A stretch of 64,000 bases of DNA. Source: Halichoerus grypus. Taxonomy: Eukaryota; Chordata; Mammalia; Carnivora; Phocidae. The DNA lies in the NCBI RefSeq assembly GCF_964656455.1, contig NC_135712.1, positions 96,076,294-96,140,293 of the forward strand, given 5' to 3'. Position 1 is the stretch's first letter. Every line of letters begins with the position of its first letter. This document shows positions 11,483-23,150 of this stretch, piece after piece. A program made the position numbers and the translations under genes. The notes beneath the pieces are model-generated. The model was given only the letters and a program-made list of their open reading frames with translations. It was not told where the DNA came from and made no database searches.

Positions 11483-11881
11483 TTGTTTTGTTTTTAAATC
11501 CAATCAGCCAACATATAGAACATCATTAGTAATTCATCAGTTGCATATAACACCCAGTGCTCATCACATCACGTGCCCTCCTTAATGCCCATCACCCAAT
11601 TACCCCACCCCCCACTCACCTCCCCTCCAGGAACCCTCAGTTTCTTTCCCATAATTAAGAGCCTCTCATAGTTTGTCTCCCTCTCTGATTCCTTCTCATT
11701 CCGTTTTTCCCTCCCTTCCCCTATGATCCTCTGCGCTGTTTCTTATATTCCTCACATGAGTAAAGCCATATGATAATTGTTTTTCTCTGACTGACTTATT
11801 TCACTCAGCATAATACCCTCCAGTTCCATCTACGTGGATATAAATGGTAAGATTTCATCCTTTCTGACGGCTGAGTAGTAT
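11483..11881 (-). mobile_element. Truncated carnivoran L1 3' end, minus strand
   Basis: About 400 bp of antisense L1 3' UTR: a T-rich tail side at 11483-11498, then 'gcatataacacccagtgctc', 'cccatcacccaattacccc', 'aggaaccctcagtttctttc', 'ttatttcactcagcataata' and 'ccctccagttccatctacgt'. The insert is flanked by perfect 14-bp target duplications at 11469-11482 and 11882-11895. It is 5'-truncated and sits inside the FTL pseudogene 5' UTR. Confidence 0.95.
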
Positions 11882-11906
11882 CATCTAACACTGTTGAAGC
11901 AAGAGA
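11882..11906 (-). other. Relic IRE: loop core plus upstream stem side
   Basis: On the minus strand this reads 'tctcttgcttcaacagtgtt', the 5' half and loop of the ferritin iron-responsive element (bulged C before the 'aacagtg' loop). The downstream stem half was displaced about 400 bp by the L1. In an intact FTL mRNA this hairpin represses translation when iron is low. Here it is a fossil in a pseudogene. Confidence 0.85.
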
Positions 11907-12203
11907 CAGATCTTGGGGATCTCCAGGCACTCTGCCTATATGAAGATCTTTTACAGTATTGTAAATGTATTTTCTCATGATTTTCCTAACATTTTTTCTC
12001 TAGCTTTATTGTAAGAATATAGTCTATAATCCATATAACATACAAAATATGTGCCAATAGACTGTTATTGGTAAGGCTTCTGGGTCAACAGTAGGCTACT
12101 TGTAGTGAACTTTGGGGGAGTCAAAAGTTATATGTGGATTTTTGAACCAGGGTGGGCACCCCTAACACTCTCACCCCTCCCCGTATTATACAAGGGTCAG
12201 CTG

Positions 12204-12437
12204 TATATGTGTAGGTCTATTTCAGTTTCTGAACTCTCCATCTAGTTCCATGGGCCCACAGGTCTATCCTTTCTCCAGCACAGAACTATCTTGACTGCTG
12301 CTTTATGTCTAGAAATCCGTTACTGTGAACCTCAAACTTTGTTCAGCTTTTTCAAAATTCTTTTGGCTAATTAAGTTTATCTTTTCATAAAAACTTAAGA
12401 TCATCTTCTCAATTTCTACAAAAACCAAACAGAAAAA
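12204..12437 (-). mobile_element. Old L1 ORF2 remnant, right part, minus strand
   Basis: This continues the L1 that was cut at 10603. It shows 'tgtaggtctatttcagtttc', 'actctccatctagttcc', 'ttgactgctgctttatgtct' and 'tcaatttctacaaaaaccaa', all antisense ORF2 in the correct order. Joining the two flanks across the Tigger restores collinearity, which supports the nesting order. Confidence 0.85.
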
Positions 12438-13120
12438 AATAACAACAACCCTGCTGAGATATCTAATGGTATGGTCCAAGCACGCAGCTCCTGGAAGAGA
12501 GGATTATTTTTTCCATTCCCTTCCCTCAGCTGCCGGCTTTTGCTGCATTAAGCCCAAATACTTAAGTCTTTTTTCTGTGGGAGGAGTTAGGTGAGAAGAG
12601 TGTGGGCAGGAATTTGTGCTTTTTCAACAGCTGTTTACCTCTCTAACACTTGTGCGGGGATGGAAGTTTCTCAGACCTCAGGTCCCTACCCCAATCTTTT
12701 TTTTTTTTTTTTTTTTTGTGGGGCTCATGTGAGGTTTTTGAAGAATCCATGAGGAGGTGTGGATGCAGATTGTGTCTGTGGCTCCCAGGGATTCTATATT
12801 CTCATTCCCGCCCACACTTGGCCTTTAGAAATGGATTAAAATTTTTACCTGAATTTGTCCTACCATCTTCTTTGGCAACAGGCAGATTCTCCTGGGGCAT
12901 GCAAGTGCTCATATCCTTTTCCTTCTTGGAAGCAGCTTTTCTCCTTACATATCAGGTCAGTTGTTTGCTCTGTGACCTTACTTCTCTGACGGGTTCAAGA
13001 AAGTTTTGAATTTGTTGATTGTCTGGCATTTGTGGTTGTTTTTGTTGTAACAGTGGAAGTGATGTCCTTTCCAGCTTTCTGCATTTTAAACAGAAATCAC
13101 AAGTCTCTCTAATTTCTACT
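12438..13120 (-). mobile_element. Possible old L1 internal/3' remnant
   Basis: Parts such as 'gggttcaagaaagttttgaa', followed by 'tttgttgtaacagtggaagt' and 'ccagctttctgcatttt', resemble the antisense of very old L1 3' regions. The left part (12438-12900) is not recognisable, and a 21-T run lies at 12697-12717. The 119-codon plus frame here runs through this material and is not a credible gene. Confidence 0.4.
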
Positions 13121-16100
13121 AGGATATGGCAAAATGAGCAGAATTCCAGCTTTCACTTGAATGTGATTTTAGGATTAACCTGTCCAGCCAAACTGGCAGC
13201 TTGGAATCGTGAACAAAATCATAGCCACAAACACTTTATCCATTGCACTAAAGGACACTGAAGGGAAGAGCGAGTCATATGTATTGGTTTCAGTTGCTTT
13301 GGTCAGTTGTGCATAAATGTATTTTTGAAGTGAAATTCCTTGTAGACAGTGTTAGAGGATGCTACTGTGACAGTTTAGCATTACAAACTACTATTTAACT
13401 TAATCTCCCACATGTTCAAAATTTCACATGTATCAACTCTAATTGTTACATTACTTTTGGGGAGGGGTTCTGGTCCTACATTCTACAGATAAGCAAACTC
13501 ATTCTAAGGAAGATGAAATTATATCCTCAGGCAACAGAGGTAGAATCATAATTTGACTTTAGGTTTAGTTCAAAAAAGTCCTTGTTTTTCTTTCAGCTTC
13601 AAGGTTTGTGTAATCTCAGATTTTCACTGTATGATCATAGATTTATTGACACTTGGAAGAGCCAGTGGATTTTAATTTTTTTTGGCTAGATTTAAAACAA
13701 AACAAAAACAGCAAGTAAATGAAGAAAAATTGCCATTTGGTCTTCCCTAACATAAGGATTGCAAAGGGGAGGTGATGGTTAGAATTTTATAATGATCAGG
13801 TTTTATCTTAATGCTTAGCAATTTTTTTTCATAATAAAGCTTTATTTATCAGCATAATATTTACCTCTGGCGGCACTTGGCCTATTTTCCATATTGGAAT
13901 TGATTTTAATTCTTAATTTTCAATCTGTTGAAATGTGATAGAAGATTTAATGTAGATTTAGCAATTTTACCAGTTTAAAAATAAGTATAGAGATATGTTT
14001 TTAGTGAACAGTCAGAATGAGTTTGCCATGAAGCTAAAGAATACTAAGCTCTAGGGTCCCTCACTGACTTCCTCCTTGGCCTAATTTTGTATTAGTAATA
14101 TATTTTTTTAGAGCTTCCCCTGCCTCTTGCCCTACCCTCCCACCAATTGTATAAATTTTAGCTCCACAAAACTGGAGCATTAACTTCATCCCTGGGCACA
14201 TTTTTTAATCTTTCATAGTTTTAAGTATTTTTCTACCAGTTTGGCTGAGAAAGGTTTGAGATACAGTCTTATTTTACTTCTGCTTACCATAAAGTCTCAC
14301 AGGAATCAGGCTGTTCTTTCATTAAGAGGAAATAGTATTCCAACAGTCTATCATTTGCAACAACAAAGCACTTCTGAAAAATGACTTTGGGCAAATAAAT
14401 GCAAAGATATCTTTTAGGTAATTACCTATCTGTGTTCAGTATTGAAAGCTTCCCGTTGCAAAAAATTAAGTAAAACATCAAGAAAGTTCAGGTATATTGC
14501 TTTAGAGATAATATAGGAAATGAGGTCAAAAAAAATCTTAATATAGAGAAATGAAAAACATAAATGAGTTGAGTAAATGTGAATGCAATAAACTATTTTT
14601 AGGCTTTACCTTTGCTGAAGGCTTTTCTTTATGACTGATAATTTTGAGAAAATATGCTGTACAATTGATCAAAACCCAATGTAAAGGTAATTGTTGCACA
14701 TTACTTTGGGTAATTCTCAAGAAGTGCATTTCTGACAATTTAAAAGACAGTTATGTACAGTCTTCAATATACAACCTTGTTTGCAAGTGCAATTCATTTT
14801 TGAATACAAATTAAGATTTTCCTAACTCAGATAAGAATCTCCAACTTAAATTTCATATGCTGAATGGAATGTGTCTGCTTTAAAAGGCAAAATCACTTTA
14901 CCCACTGTGCATTGTGAATTATGAGTTTTCTCCCCCTGCAAGATGTTTGGTTCTATAATTTTAATAATATTGACCATATTTAGTTGATTTTTGTGATTTA
15001 TTAAGCTATAGTATTGTGTGTATTTGCATTTACAAATCATCATAACATTCATTATACTCTTGGACTTAAGGATGAAAAAACAAAAAAGTGAAATAGAGTG
15101 TCCATGAAACAAAACATTCTGAATCAAAAATATACTAGTTAGATTATAGATCTATTGGTGGTAGGTAATGAGAGTAATCACCCTCGAAGGAAAGGTTGGA
15201 GGATTATTCCGATTTGATATTTCACTCAAACAAATATGACTATATTTAGAATTGACTTTATTCAAAGAATTCCATAACAACATTACCTTATACATCTTTC
15301 AAATGACATTGTAAGTTCTAATAACTGATGGGCCCTTCATGATGAATATAAGATGGCAACTTAAGGAAGCATATTAATGCATTTCCCTTTGCCTGATGGA
15401 GGTATGCGTGTGTGGAGAGGGTGGTGTGGTGTGTGTCTCAGTCGCTCAGATGAGAGTCTTCGTCTTTCTGACTCTTCCAAAACTTGGGCTTCAGTTTTTA
15501 GGAAAAATAAGCATACAGGTTTTTGAATTACCTCCCTTAATTAAGTGATTACATTTCAATAGAAAAGCTAGTTTAACATGCTTAATTTCACTCTTAATCC
15601 TTTTTATAGATGGCTTAATATTGGAGTTATATAAACTTCCAAGTTCTTTGGTTGATTTCAAAATATGGATATTCCACTGAAAAAGCACATAAATTGTTTG
15701 TTGGTTTTGTCTTTATCCCTGAAATTGTAGAAATACTTGCTGGTTCACCCAGCTCAGCTATCAAGAGCTTCTGACTAAATAAGCTAATCTCCAGGGTTTT
15801 CAATATCTGGTTCTTGGCATTCTCCAAAATGTAGGGTGCACTTTTAGGGAACAAAGTGGCATGCAAAATCATAGCTCAATGATATTCCTGAAAAAAAAAT
15901 GGTTAGGTATGTATATTTTAGGAAGTTATATACTTTATTTGCAGTATTATTTCTTCCTAGTTATTTTGATGGTGTTTCTTTGGGACTATTCTGTCAGGAG
16001 AAAGGGGCTGTTCTGTTTGGAATAGGCATGCTTCAGATGTTTACATAAATTAAAAATACATTAAATGAAAACCAAAACTAAAAAAAAAAAGTAGAAGTCT

Positions 16101-16499
16101 ATTCTACAACAGGATAAAAACATAGTATATTGTCGCAATAAGAAAAACCTTCATGGTATAGCAAAGCGTAAATCCTGAAAAGTGCTAGGTTTGACAAAGT
16201 CAGTAGAAGGAAATGTTTTATAGGTTGATATGTGGTGGGCTAATCTTGTGCCCTGCTGGTTTTTCAACTAATAGATGCGTATTGGACACAGCCTCCCTTA
16301 CTGTAACATTCCTTCTCCTCACTGAGGCATTGACTATTGAAAGAGAGGTGATATAAGGGGAAAAAGTGATTGTTGTTGAACATCAAGTCTATTTCATTGT
16401 TCTTAGTGTCGTATGCTGAGTTTTCTCTATGGACCTAAGAAATTTGAATTTCATATGAAATAGAGAATTATGTGCATAATAAAATCTCTCTCTCTCTTT
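13121..16499. other. Unique AT-rich sequence, one weak MIR
   Basis: About 3.4 kb without exons or clear elements. A diverged MIR on the minus strand is likely at 13470-13570 ('ctacagataagcaaactcat', then 'ggcaacagaggtagaatcat'). The remaining sequence holds only short A/T runs and chance frames. Confidence 0.45.
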
Positions 16500-17390
16500 T
16501 TTCCCCAAATCCTTTGTGATAAAGAATTTGGCTAGCCTTGGTCCCTGTTCCTGGAAAGTAATCTATAAACCCTTGGAGTAAAGAATTTTGCTGGACTCTG
16601 TTCCCAATTCTTGAGGGGTAGCTTCTAAATTCTTGGCATTTCCTAAGTGCTAGGGGTGTCTTTGTTATTCATGGTGTGCTTCTTGGACTACACCTGGTAG
16701 TTTATGCTAATGAAATGACTCAAGTTGAACCCCTAGGTATTTCTTGGTAACAAGATGACTCAGGATAAGAGCTGGCTATGTAAGAAAGACCAAACATGTG
16801 ATTAGAGAGTTGAGGCTTTGAGTCATGTGCTGTCAGCCTGACCTCTGGGGAGGGATGGGGGGCTGGAGATTGAGTTTTGCCAAGTGGCCAGTGATTCAAT
16901 CAATTATGTCTACATGAAGAAACCTCAGTAAAAACCCTGGACCCTGAGGGTGGGTGAGCTTTCCTGGTTGGTGGTACTCTACATATTATCATACATCAGT
17001 GTGCTAGGTGGGCAATGCAACTCTGGGGACCACGAAAGCCTTCATTTTGAGAGCCCTCTCAGACCTCATACTATGCATCTTTCCCTTTGGCTTGTTCTAC
17101 TGTCTATCTTTTTGCAATAATAAAACTGTAATAGTAAGTATAGTGCTTTGCTCAGTTCTGTGAGTCTTTCTAGTGAATTATCAAACCTGAGGGGCTAATG
17201 AGAACCCTGAATTTTTAGCTAGCCGATCAGAAGTGAGGATGGCCTGGGCACTCCCAAACCTGCAGCTGGTGTCTGAAATAAGGGCAGTCTTATGGAGGAT
17301 TGTGCCCCTAACCTGTGAAATTTGGCCTAATACTGGGTAGCTGGTGTCAGAATTCATTGCATGCCCTGAAGCCAATCTTGACTTAATAAT
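16500..17390 (+). mobile_element. Solitary ERV LTR, plus strand (MER21-like?)
   Basis: An LTR-like unit with a plausible poly(A) signal region 'gcaataataaaactgtaata', followed by 'gctcagttctgtgagtcttt' and a 3' portion 'gtgtcagaattcattgcatg'. The 5' part holds a 60-bp tandem duplication (16511-16570, 16571-16630). No gag, pol or env remnant follows it, so it is a solo LTR. The family name is tentative. A relative sits at 55520-56190. Confidence 0.7.
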
Positions 17391-19054
17391 GAAAACGTAA
17401 GACTAAAGATGCATTCAATGATATAGACTTCTGGATAAAGTCGGTGAGACTGAATAAAATTCATTTAATTTTTAAAAATATAATTAAAATTATGATATGA
17501 ATCACACTTTGTTAGCAGGCCTTAAATTAGATATCAAAGGAATGGTTTTCATCTCAACATATTCTCCACCATATATCATTCAGAAACTTCATTTAAGTCA
17601 TTGGCTAGCTGTTGATTATTGTCAATGTCTGAGGGAAAGATGAGTCCTTTTTTTTTTTTTTTTTTTAGCAAAAATCTGGTCAAACTTCATAGAGAATATA
17701 TTTGAACTTGAATGACAATTTGCAGCTGATGGATGAGGCATATGTCAATAGAGAAGATAAAAATATATTTAAAAAAGCCTTTTAGATTTAAGAGGTGGTG
17801 ATAGTGCAGCATAAATTTAATGCTTGGATTTAAAATTAATAAGCAAATACTGAAGAACCTATTAAATAGCCTTGGGGCGTTTAGTAAAGTGAAGGGGAGT
17901 GAATCAATGTAATGGCTAGTACTTACTGCTTAGTAAATAAACTAGATGTTGAAGTTTTATAAATAGGTCCCTCCGTCTGCCTTTTCATCCTTATTAAGGC
18001 TGAAACCCTGTGAAGTATCTCTGCAGGTTTAGTAATAGTGGATAATGTAAAACTCAGTGGGCTGGTCATTAACACATATAAAATGGACCTATTCTAAAAA
18101 GACCTTTATAAATTACTATGGTATAATCACTATCTAGCTCCTAAATCCATCTTCTCAGGGGATGTGAATTGGAAATAATGATGAGTTCCACATAGTGAGG
18201 AAGCCTAGTAGATAATGGTGACAGAAAAGAATTGGCTAAGCACATGGAGAAATAACAGAATCTGGGAATATGGTCCTGAATTGTAAAGTTGAGAATCTAA
18301 AATAATAATTTAAAAATGTTCCCATGAGGATGGCCTTTGTTTCTTAGGATATAATGATAGTACATTCAGATTAGTTTATCAAACATTTATGTGGGAAGAC
18401 CTTAGTAATTTTCTGGTTTCCAAATGACATTTGTAAGTGTACAAAATTAGTATTTTTTTCTCCACCTTAGTATGACATCACTGCTATTACAAGTGGTTTA
18501 GTATATAAATACAATATTTTTATTCCATAACTGCATAGAGCTGCCATTTTTTAACTAGCTAGATAACCTGACTTCAAGTTTCAGATGTGGTTTCTTTAAA
18601 AATAAGGTTATTCTGTTTCTCCAACAGCGGTGGATGGTTGCTTCTCTTTTGTGGATTAGTGAATTTGTGGAGATATCTGGAGAGTCTAGAGCCTCATGCT
18701 GTATCTCCAGTGTCTTCTCTCCAGGTGGCTGACTGTAGATGGGTAGAGGTTCTGCTCGATGATACTTAGTCAGTGATGCAGGAAAAATGACCCCTCCCTT
18801 TCTTCTCCTTGGCCTTTAATATTTCCATGAAAGCACATGATTCTTGGGGTCATTTTGTAACCATGAAGGGAAATTGTGGCATAGATGAAGTAACTCATCT
18901 TGAAGGTGCCTACAATGCACTCTTGTTATAGAAGTTTGTTTATGGTGCTCTCCAGCTTTCCATCTAACATCTTCCTAAATGACATAACCTTCTTTTGTGA
19001 AGTGTAAAGATTCTCCATGTTTAAAGTTTTTAATATCACATGGATTCTAGCTCC
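17391..19054. other. Unique sequence, nothing recognised
   Basis: About 1.7 kb, with a T run at 17648-17667. No family or exon is recognised. A 60-codon plus frame near 18600 lacks support. Confidence 0.4.
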
Positions 19055-19575
19055 TGACTGTATTAGGGTTCTCTGGGGAAATGGAACCAGTAAGATATAT
19101 AGAGAGGTATACAGAAAGATATTTATTAGGAGGGATTGGCTCGCACAATTATGGAGGCTGAGAAGTCCCACCATCTGCTGTCTGCAAGGTGGAACTCCAG
19201 GAAAGCTGGTGGTGTAGTTTCAGTCCAAATTCAGTCCTGAGAATCACGGGAGCCAGTGGTGTAACTCCTTTTCTGAGTCCGAAGGCCTGAGAAGTAGGAA
19301 TGCTGATGTCCACAGGTGGGAGAAGATAGATGTCCTAGCTCAAGCAGAGAACACGTTTGCCCTTCCTCTGCATTTCTGTTCTATTCAGAACCTCAAAGGA
19401 TTAGATGAAGCCCAGCTGCTTTGGTGAGGGGGGATCTTCTTGACTGAGTCTACCAATTCAAATGCTAATCTCTTCCAGAAACACCCTTACAGACATACTC
19501 AGAAATAATGTCTGACCAGCTATCTGGGCATCCCTTAGATTAACCAGTGCATTGATTACTCCAGAGTTATACTGG
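19055..19575 (-). mobile_element. MaLR-type LTR, minus strand
   Basis: It starts 'ctgtattagggttctctggg', the reverse of the common LTR end 'gagaaccctaatac'. The antisense poly(A) region 'agatatttattaggaggga' follows, then 'attggctcgcacaattatgg' and 'gaggctgagaagtccc', and, towards the other end, 'aatgtctgaccagctatctg'. This order is typical of old ERVL-MaLR LTRs. The subfamily is not certain. Confidence 0.7.
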
Positions 19576-19739
19576 TTATGAATTTCCCTCATGAAATATG
19601 GTACCCAAAATTAAAGATTATACTCTAGACAGGATTTGACCAGTGCTGCTTGAGAGTATCTTTCTATTTTTGCTAGTGTTCTACGAAATTACATTAGCAT
19701 CCTAGCCAACTCCAATAAACTGTTTTCTCTGATGTGGTT

Positions 19740-20120
19740 GTGAAGTAAAAAATAAACATAAATAGTAACACATCAGGTCTCCATTAAGCAATCTACCATG
19801 AGCCCAGATTTTGTCATTTTATATATTGTTTTAAATAAGTGCATAATATTTGAAAACATTCTCTCTTCAATAATTCAAACAATACAAGGGTAAGCTGAGT
19901 AAAAAAAAGTCCCTGTCATTCCCATCACTCAGATGCACATTCTTCTCAAGAAGTAACAGTTTATGGCAAAATCTTCCAGATTTTTTTTCAATGCATTTAT
20001 CTCTATTAAATGTTACATAATATAGTATGCATTTTTTGCCACTTGCTGTTTTTCACTTCCAATATATATTGACAAATTTTCTATGTTGGTGACTGCAACT
20101 GGCAAGATCTAGACATTTTT
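19740..20120 (-). mobile_element. Old L1/HAL1 3' part, minus strand (left piece)
   Basis: Antisense L1/HAL1 3' sequence: 'gtaacagtttatggcaaaat', 'tttttgccacttgctgtttt' and 'gacaaattttctatgttggt'. It continues beyond the Can-SINE at 20121-20323. Confidence 0.55.
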
Positions 20121-20323
20121 TTTTAAAGATTTTATTTATTTATGTGTGTGTGTGTGTGAGAGAGAGAGAGAGTGCAAAAGCAGGAAGAGCAGGCAAAGCA
20201 GGCAGAGGGAGAAGCAGGCTCCCCACTGAGCATGGAACCCAATGGAAGACTTGATCCCAGGACCCTGGAATCATGACCTGAGCCAAAGGCAGACGCTTAA
20301 CCAACTGAGCCACCCAGACGTCC
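20121..20323 (-). mobile_element. Can-SINE, minus strand
   Basis: From the tail side it shows a T run, 'aagattttatttatttatg', a (TG)n(AG)n tract expanded from the SINE pyrimidine region, 'gaagcaggctccccactgag', 'tcatgacctgagccaaaggc', 'cttaaccaactgagccaccc' and the head 'agacgtccc'. The target duplication is 'caagatctagacattttt' at 20103-20120 and 'caagatctacacattttt' at 20324-20341. Confidence 0.97.
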
Positions 20324-20341
20324 CAAGATCTACACATTTTT

Positions 20342-20580
20342 AATTGCTGCATCATATTCCATGACATAAGAATGTTTCCTAATAATTTAACCACTTCGCT
20401 AGTTGGTAGATATTCCAATGTTTTCTAATTTTTGCCATTACAGTGAAACATTGAACAATGCTATCCATTTTCTTCGTGTTTGCAAATGGATTTTTTTTCT
20501 AGTAAAAGAAGAATAATTGGGTCAAATAATTTGTACTGTTAAACTTTGGATTTTTATCAGTCATAGTTTAAGTAGAAAAC
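20342..20580 (-). mobile_element. Old L1/HAL1 3' part, minus strand (right piece)
   Basis: This continues the copy cut by the SINE: 'ctgcatcatattccatgaca', 'ttccaatgttttctaatttt' and 'agaataattgggtcaaataa', which is the antisense of the ORF2 end. Confidence 0.6.
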
Positions 20581-20734
20581 AGAGCTACCACAAGTATTAT
20601 GGAAATAGGGGATTAATGACAGTGATTACAACCTATGTGAATGTGGGTTAGAATTTTATTTTATAGCCAGTCAAAATTTGTCCTTCACGAAGGTGAATTT
20701 TGTTAGCAGTGTGTAGAGTTAATTTGATGGAGAA

Positions 20735-20797
20735 AATATATATAATAATATAAATATATATAATACTATAATATAATAAATATATGACATATAAGGT
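20735..20797. repeat. AT-rich low-complexity tract
   Basis: Irregular (TA)n/(ATAATA)n sequence, probably a decayed microsatellite. Confidence 0.85.
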
Positions 20798-22489
20798 ATT
20801 TTAAGGTGATTGAAAAATAGAACTAAGACTTGCTACGTTGGTAAGATTATGAGGATATATCAGAAATATCACAATGAGTAGCTGTGGCTAAATTATTGTT
20901 TTGAACAATAGATCATATAAAAATATCTGAGGTGGATTAATCATGAAAAAAAAGCACAGAGCCTGGAATGCAGGGGGCATAACCAGGAAGTAAAAAGTAT
21001 TCCAGTTTGGAAGGAGCATTGATCATTTCCAAGGAAACAATAGAATACAAAGCTGAAGATGAACAGACATCATGAAGAATGAGGTAGGCTTGTTCTGTTC
21101 TCATGCCTAAGTAATGGGGCTGGAGAAAGGGTAGTAACAATGGGGATAAAAAGGCTGGAGCCAATTTGCGATTGCAGAGGTAGAACCTGTGGAGTTCAGC
21201 ACGTGAGAGTAGTTCAAGTGTGAAGGAAGAGTCCCATTTTACAATGCTTCTACTGATGCAAATTTCCCATAGCAGATAGATGTTAGCCCGTAAGTGAACA
21301 TCTTAAAACATTTTAAACGATTGCCTTCTGTTTATAAGTCCACAGCCGCTATTAAAATAGTTGAGCAGAAACCAAATGAGAAATAAGGGTTAAGAACTTT
21401 ATCTGCTGTCCAGACATCTGCACCCTCAGCAAGCTGTCAAAAGAAATGCTGCCTTGAAAGCCAAAGTCACCCAGGGGGCTAATCAGCTTAAACACATGAC
21501 AAAAGTCATAGACAATTCCAGAGTGCTAACTATGTTAACTAACAGCGCTGCCTGCCAAGGAGCTGCGCATCACTGCCAAAATAAAAAGAATGGTTCCCTC
21601 TGCCGAGCTTTTGGAATTCTTTTTTTTTTGCCTTTTCAACTCTACTTGGAGAAGATCGTAGTAGAGAGGGACTTGAGAACACTCCATCTGGGGAGATAGC
21701 CAAGTTCACAAAGTTTGGCTGATTCGAGTGCCAAGGAGAGGTGGTTAAAAAGTAGGTCGATGAGTGTTTGGGAATATGATGCTACTTCAAAAATGTTTTC
21801 CCAGCCCCTGCTCACTTTTTTGGTGTGCCTTCTTTTCCATTTCGGGCAGTATGAGGAATGAATGACTGTTCAAAAATTATTCAAGAATCGCTTTTCTTCT
21901 GACTCCTGATCTCTCTGATGTTCATATTAAAAGCTCACAAAGGTCTTTTGTGGCTGTATTTCACTCTTATTTTCATCAGGTTTTAATGTGAAATTGGTAA
22001 AGAGCAAGCATGAATTGAAGTGCGCCTGAGTCATTACTGTGGAGCTATTATTCCCTTGTCTTCTTGTCACTTCGTTCACTGGTGTCACTGGTTAAATTTT
22101 GCTTCATTTCCTACGCTTCTCAATTGACAGGAACAATGAAGTCATGACACTGTAATCTTGATTTTTCTGCACGTGACATTTTGTGTTGGTAACTTCATTA
22201 ATTGCTTTATTTGGAGCACTTCATATTCGAGGTATCTGGGTGGTTTATCTTACATCTCTGTTCTTCTCTAAGCTCTCAATTTGTCCATTTAAAAATGAAA
22301 ACTGTGCCTTTGACAGATCTTTCCTTTTTTATTTAAAATCACCTTGAAGTAATTTGTTCATTTTTACATAGGCTTGTAGATCATATTTCCAATTTATAGT
22401 TCAAATACATATTTTTTCTCATTTTGCTGTTGGAATATAACCAAGAATTGTATTATGATGTGCATTATGGGCTTATGAATACCATTCAC
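20798..22489. other. Unique sequence, nothing recognised
   Basis: About 1.7 kb. The stretch 21420-21760 is somewhat less AT-rich and carries an 81-codon plus frame with no family resemblance. I do not call it coding. Confidence 0.4.
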
Positions 22490-23150
22490 TCATTTGTTCT
22501 CTTCTATTTACTCTACAGGTGTTCATTTGGCGCCTTCTATGTACCAAGCACTATTCTGGGTACTAGGGATTCGATACCAAACAAAATAGACAAAAAATAG
22601 ACCCTTCTCTCAGGATTCTTAGTTTTTGTGGAGAGAGACACATTAAGTAAAATCTATGTCAGATGGTTGTTAAGTGGGTGCAGTAAGTACCAAGAGGAGT
22701 CAGACAGGGGTTGTCATCTTAAATAGGTCAGAGAAAGTCTTATTGAGAAAGATATTTCAGCAAAAGCCTTAAGGAGTTGGAAGATCAAGTCATGTGATCA
22801 CAAGCTAAAAGCATTTCAGTCCAAGGGAGCGGCAAATCGAGAGGTCCCAAGGAGGGAGAGATATTCGAGAGGAGAAGAGCGAGGCGAGCATAGGTCTGTG
22901 GAGTGAAGGAAGGAAGGAAGTGGGTAGAAGGTGAGATCAGAGAGAGTGGTAGAAGGTGGGAGCAGACTGGGTAGAGCTTTGTAAGACATTGTAGGGACCT
23001 TTTTTTATTGGCTGAAGGAAAAGATATTAGAAACATGAGCAGAGGAGTGACATGATCTGAGTTATATTTAAGAGGATCATTTTGGCTGCTGACTTGACAA
23101 TAGCTATAGCTTTGCAAGGCTGAAAGCAGGGAAAGCTCTAACATGTGATC
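22490..23150 (-). mobile_element. L2 element, minus strand
   Basis: A long antisense L2 3' region. 'ccttctatgtaccaagcact' and 'attctgggtactagggattc' come near the element's 3' end, followed by 'gtcagagaaagtcttattga', 'agtccaagggagcggcaaat', 'ggtagagctttgtaagacat' and 'gagtgacatgatctgagtta'. It contains a small (GAAG)n tract at 22907-22920. The 119-codon minus frame 22785-23144 lies inside it and is not a gene. Confidence 0.75.

Larger units (their letters stand above)
10661..11936 (-). pseudogene. FTL: Processed pseudogene of ferritin light chain
   Basis: This is a reverse-transcribed, intronless copy of FTL mRNA on the minus strand. FTL encodes the light subunit of the iron-storage ferritin shell. 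The ATG lies at 11347-11345 and opens '[18 protein letters not shown]'. Further matches in other frames are 'YLQAS', 'LFQDVQK', 'WGKTL', 'LLDLHALGS', '[18 protein letters not shown]' and a terminal His-Asp-stop at 10848. The coding equivalent is about 500 nt, against 528 for a 175-residue light chain. It carries frameshifts after residue ~21 and after the 'LHALGS' segment, then an early stop after 'KKMANT', so it cannot make the protein. The 5' UTR (with the pattern before the ATG 'gccaatcaacc') and the 3' UTR with AATAAA (reverse of 'tttatt' at 10697-10702) are present, as expected of a retrocopy. It is interrupted at 11483-11881 by an L1. No clear A-tail remains. Confidence 0.95.
10604..12203. 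mobile_element. Tigger-type DNA transposon (Tigger2/MER8-like), split
   Basis: A non-autonomous mariner/pogo-type element. The left end 'cagttgacttttgaacaata' and the right end 'tatacaagggtcagctg' are inverted repeats, and the element is bounded by TA at 10602-10603 and 12204-12205, the usual target duplication of this superfamily. The left arm covers 10604-10660 and the right arm about 11937-12203 ('acagtattgtaaatgtattt', 'caacagtaggctac', 'gggggagtcaaaagttat'). The middle is occupied by the FTL pseudogene. The family name is from memory of the termini. Confidence 0.85.

Noticed and set aside
12650..13009. 119-codon plus-strand frame
   Set aside because: It includes a poly-T-encoded Phe run and overlaps likely old L1 sequence, with no family resemblance.
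21420..21760. Possible processed pseudogene
   Set aside because: Composition is slightly richer, but I could not match the 81-codon frame or its shadows to any protein, and no A-tail or target duplication is seen.
22785..23144. 119-codon minus-strand frame
   Set aside because: It lies wholly inside an L2 element.
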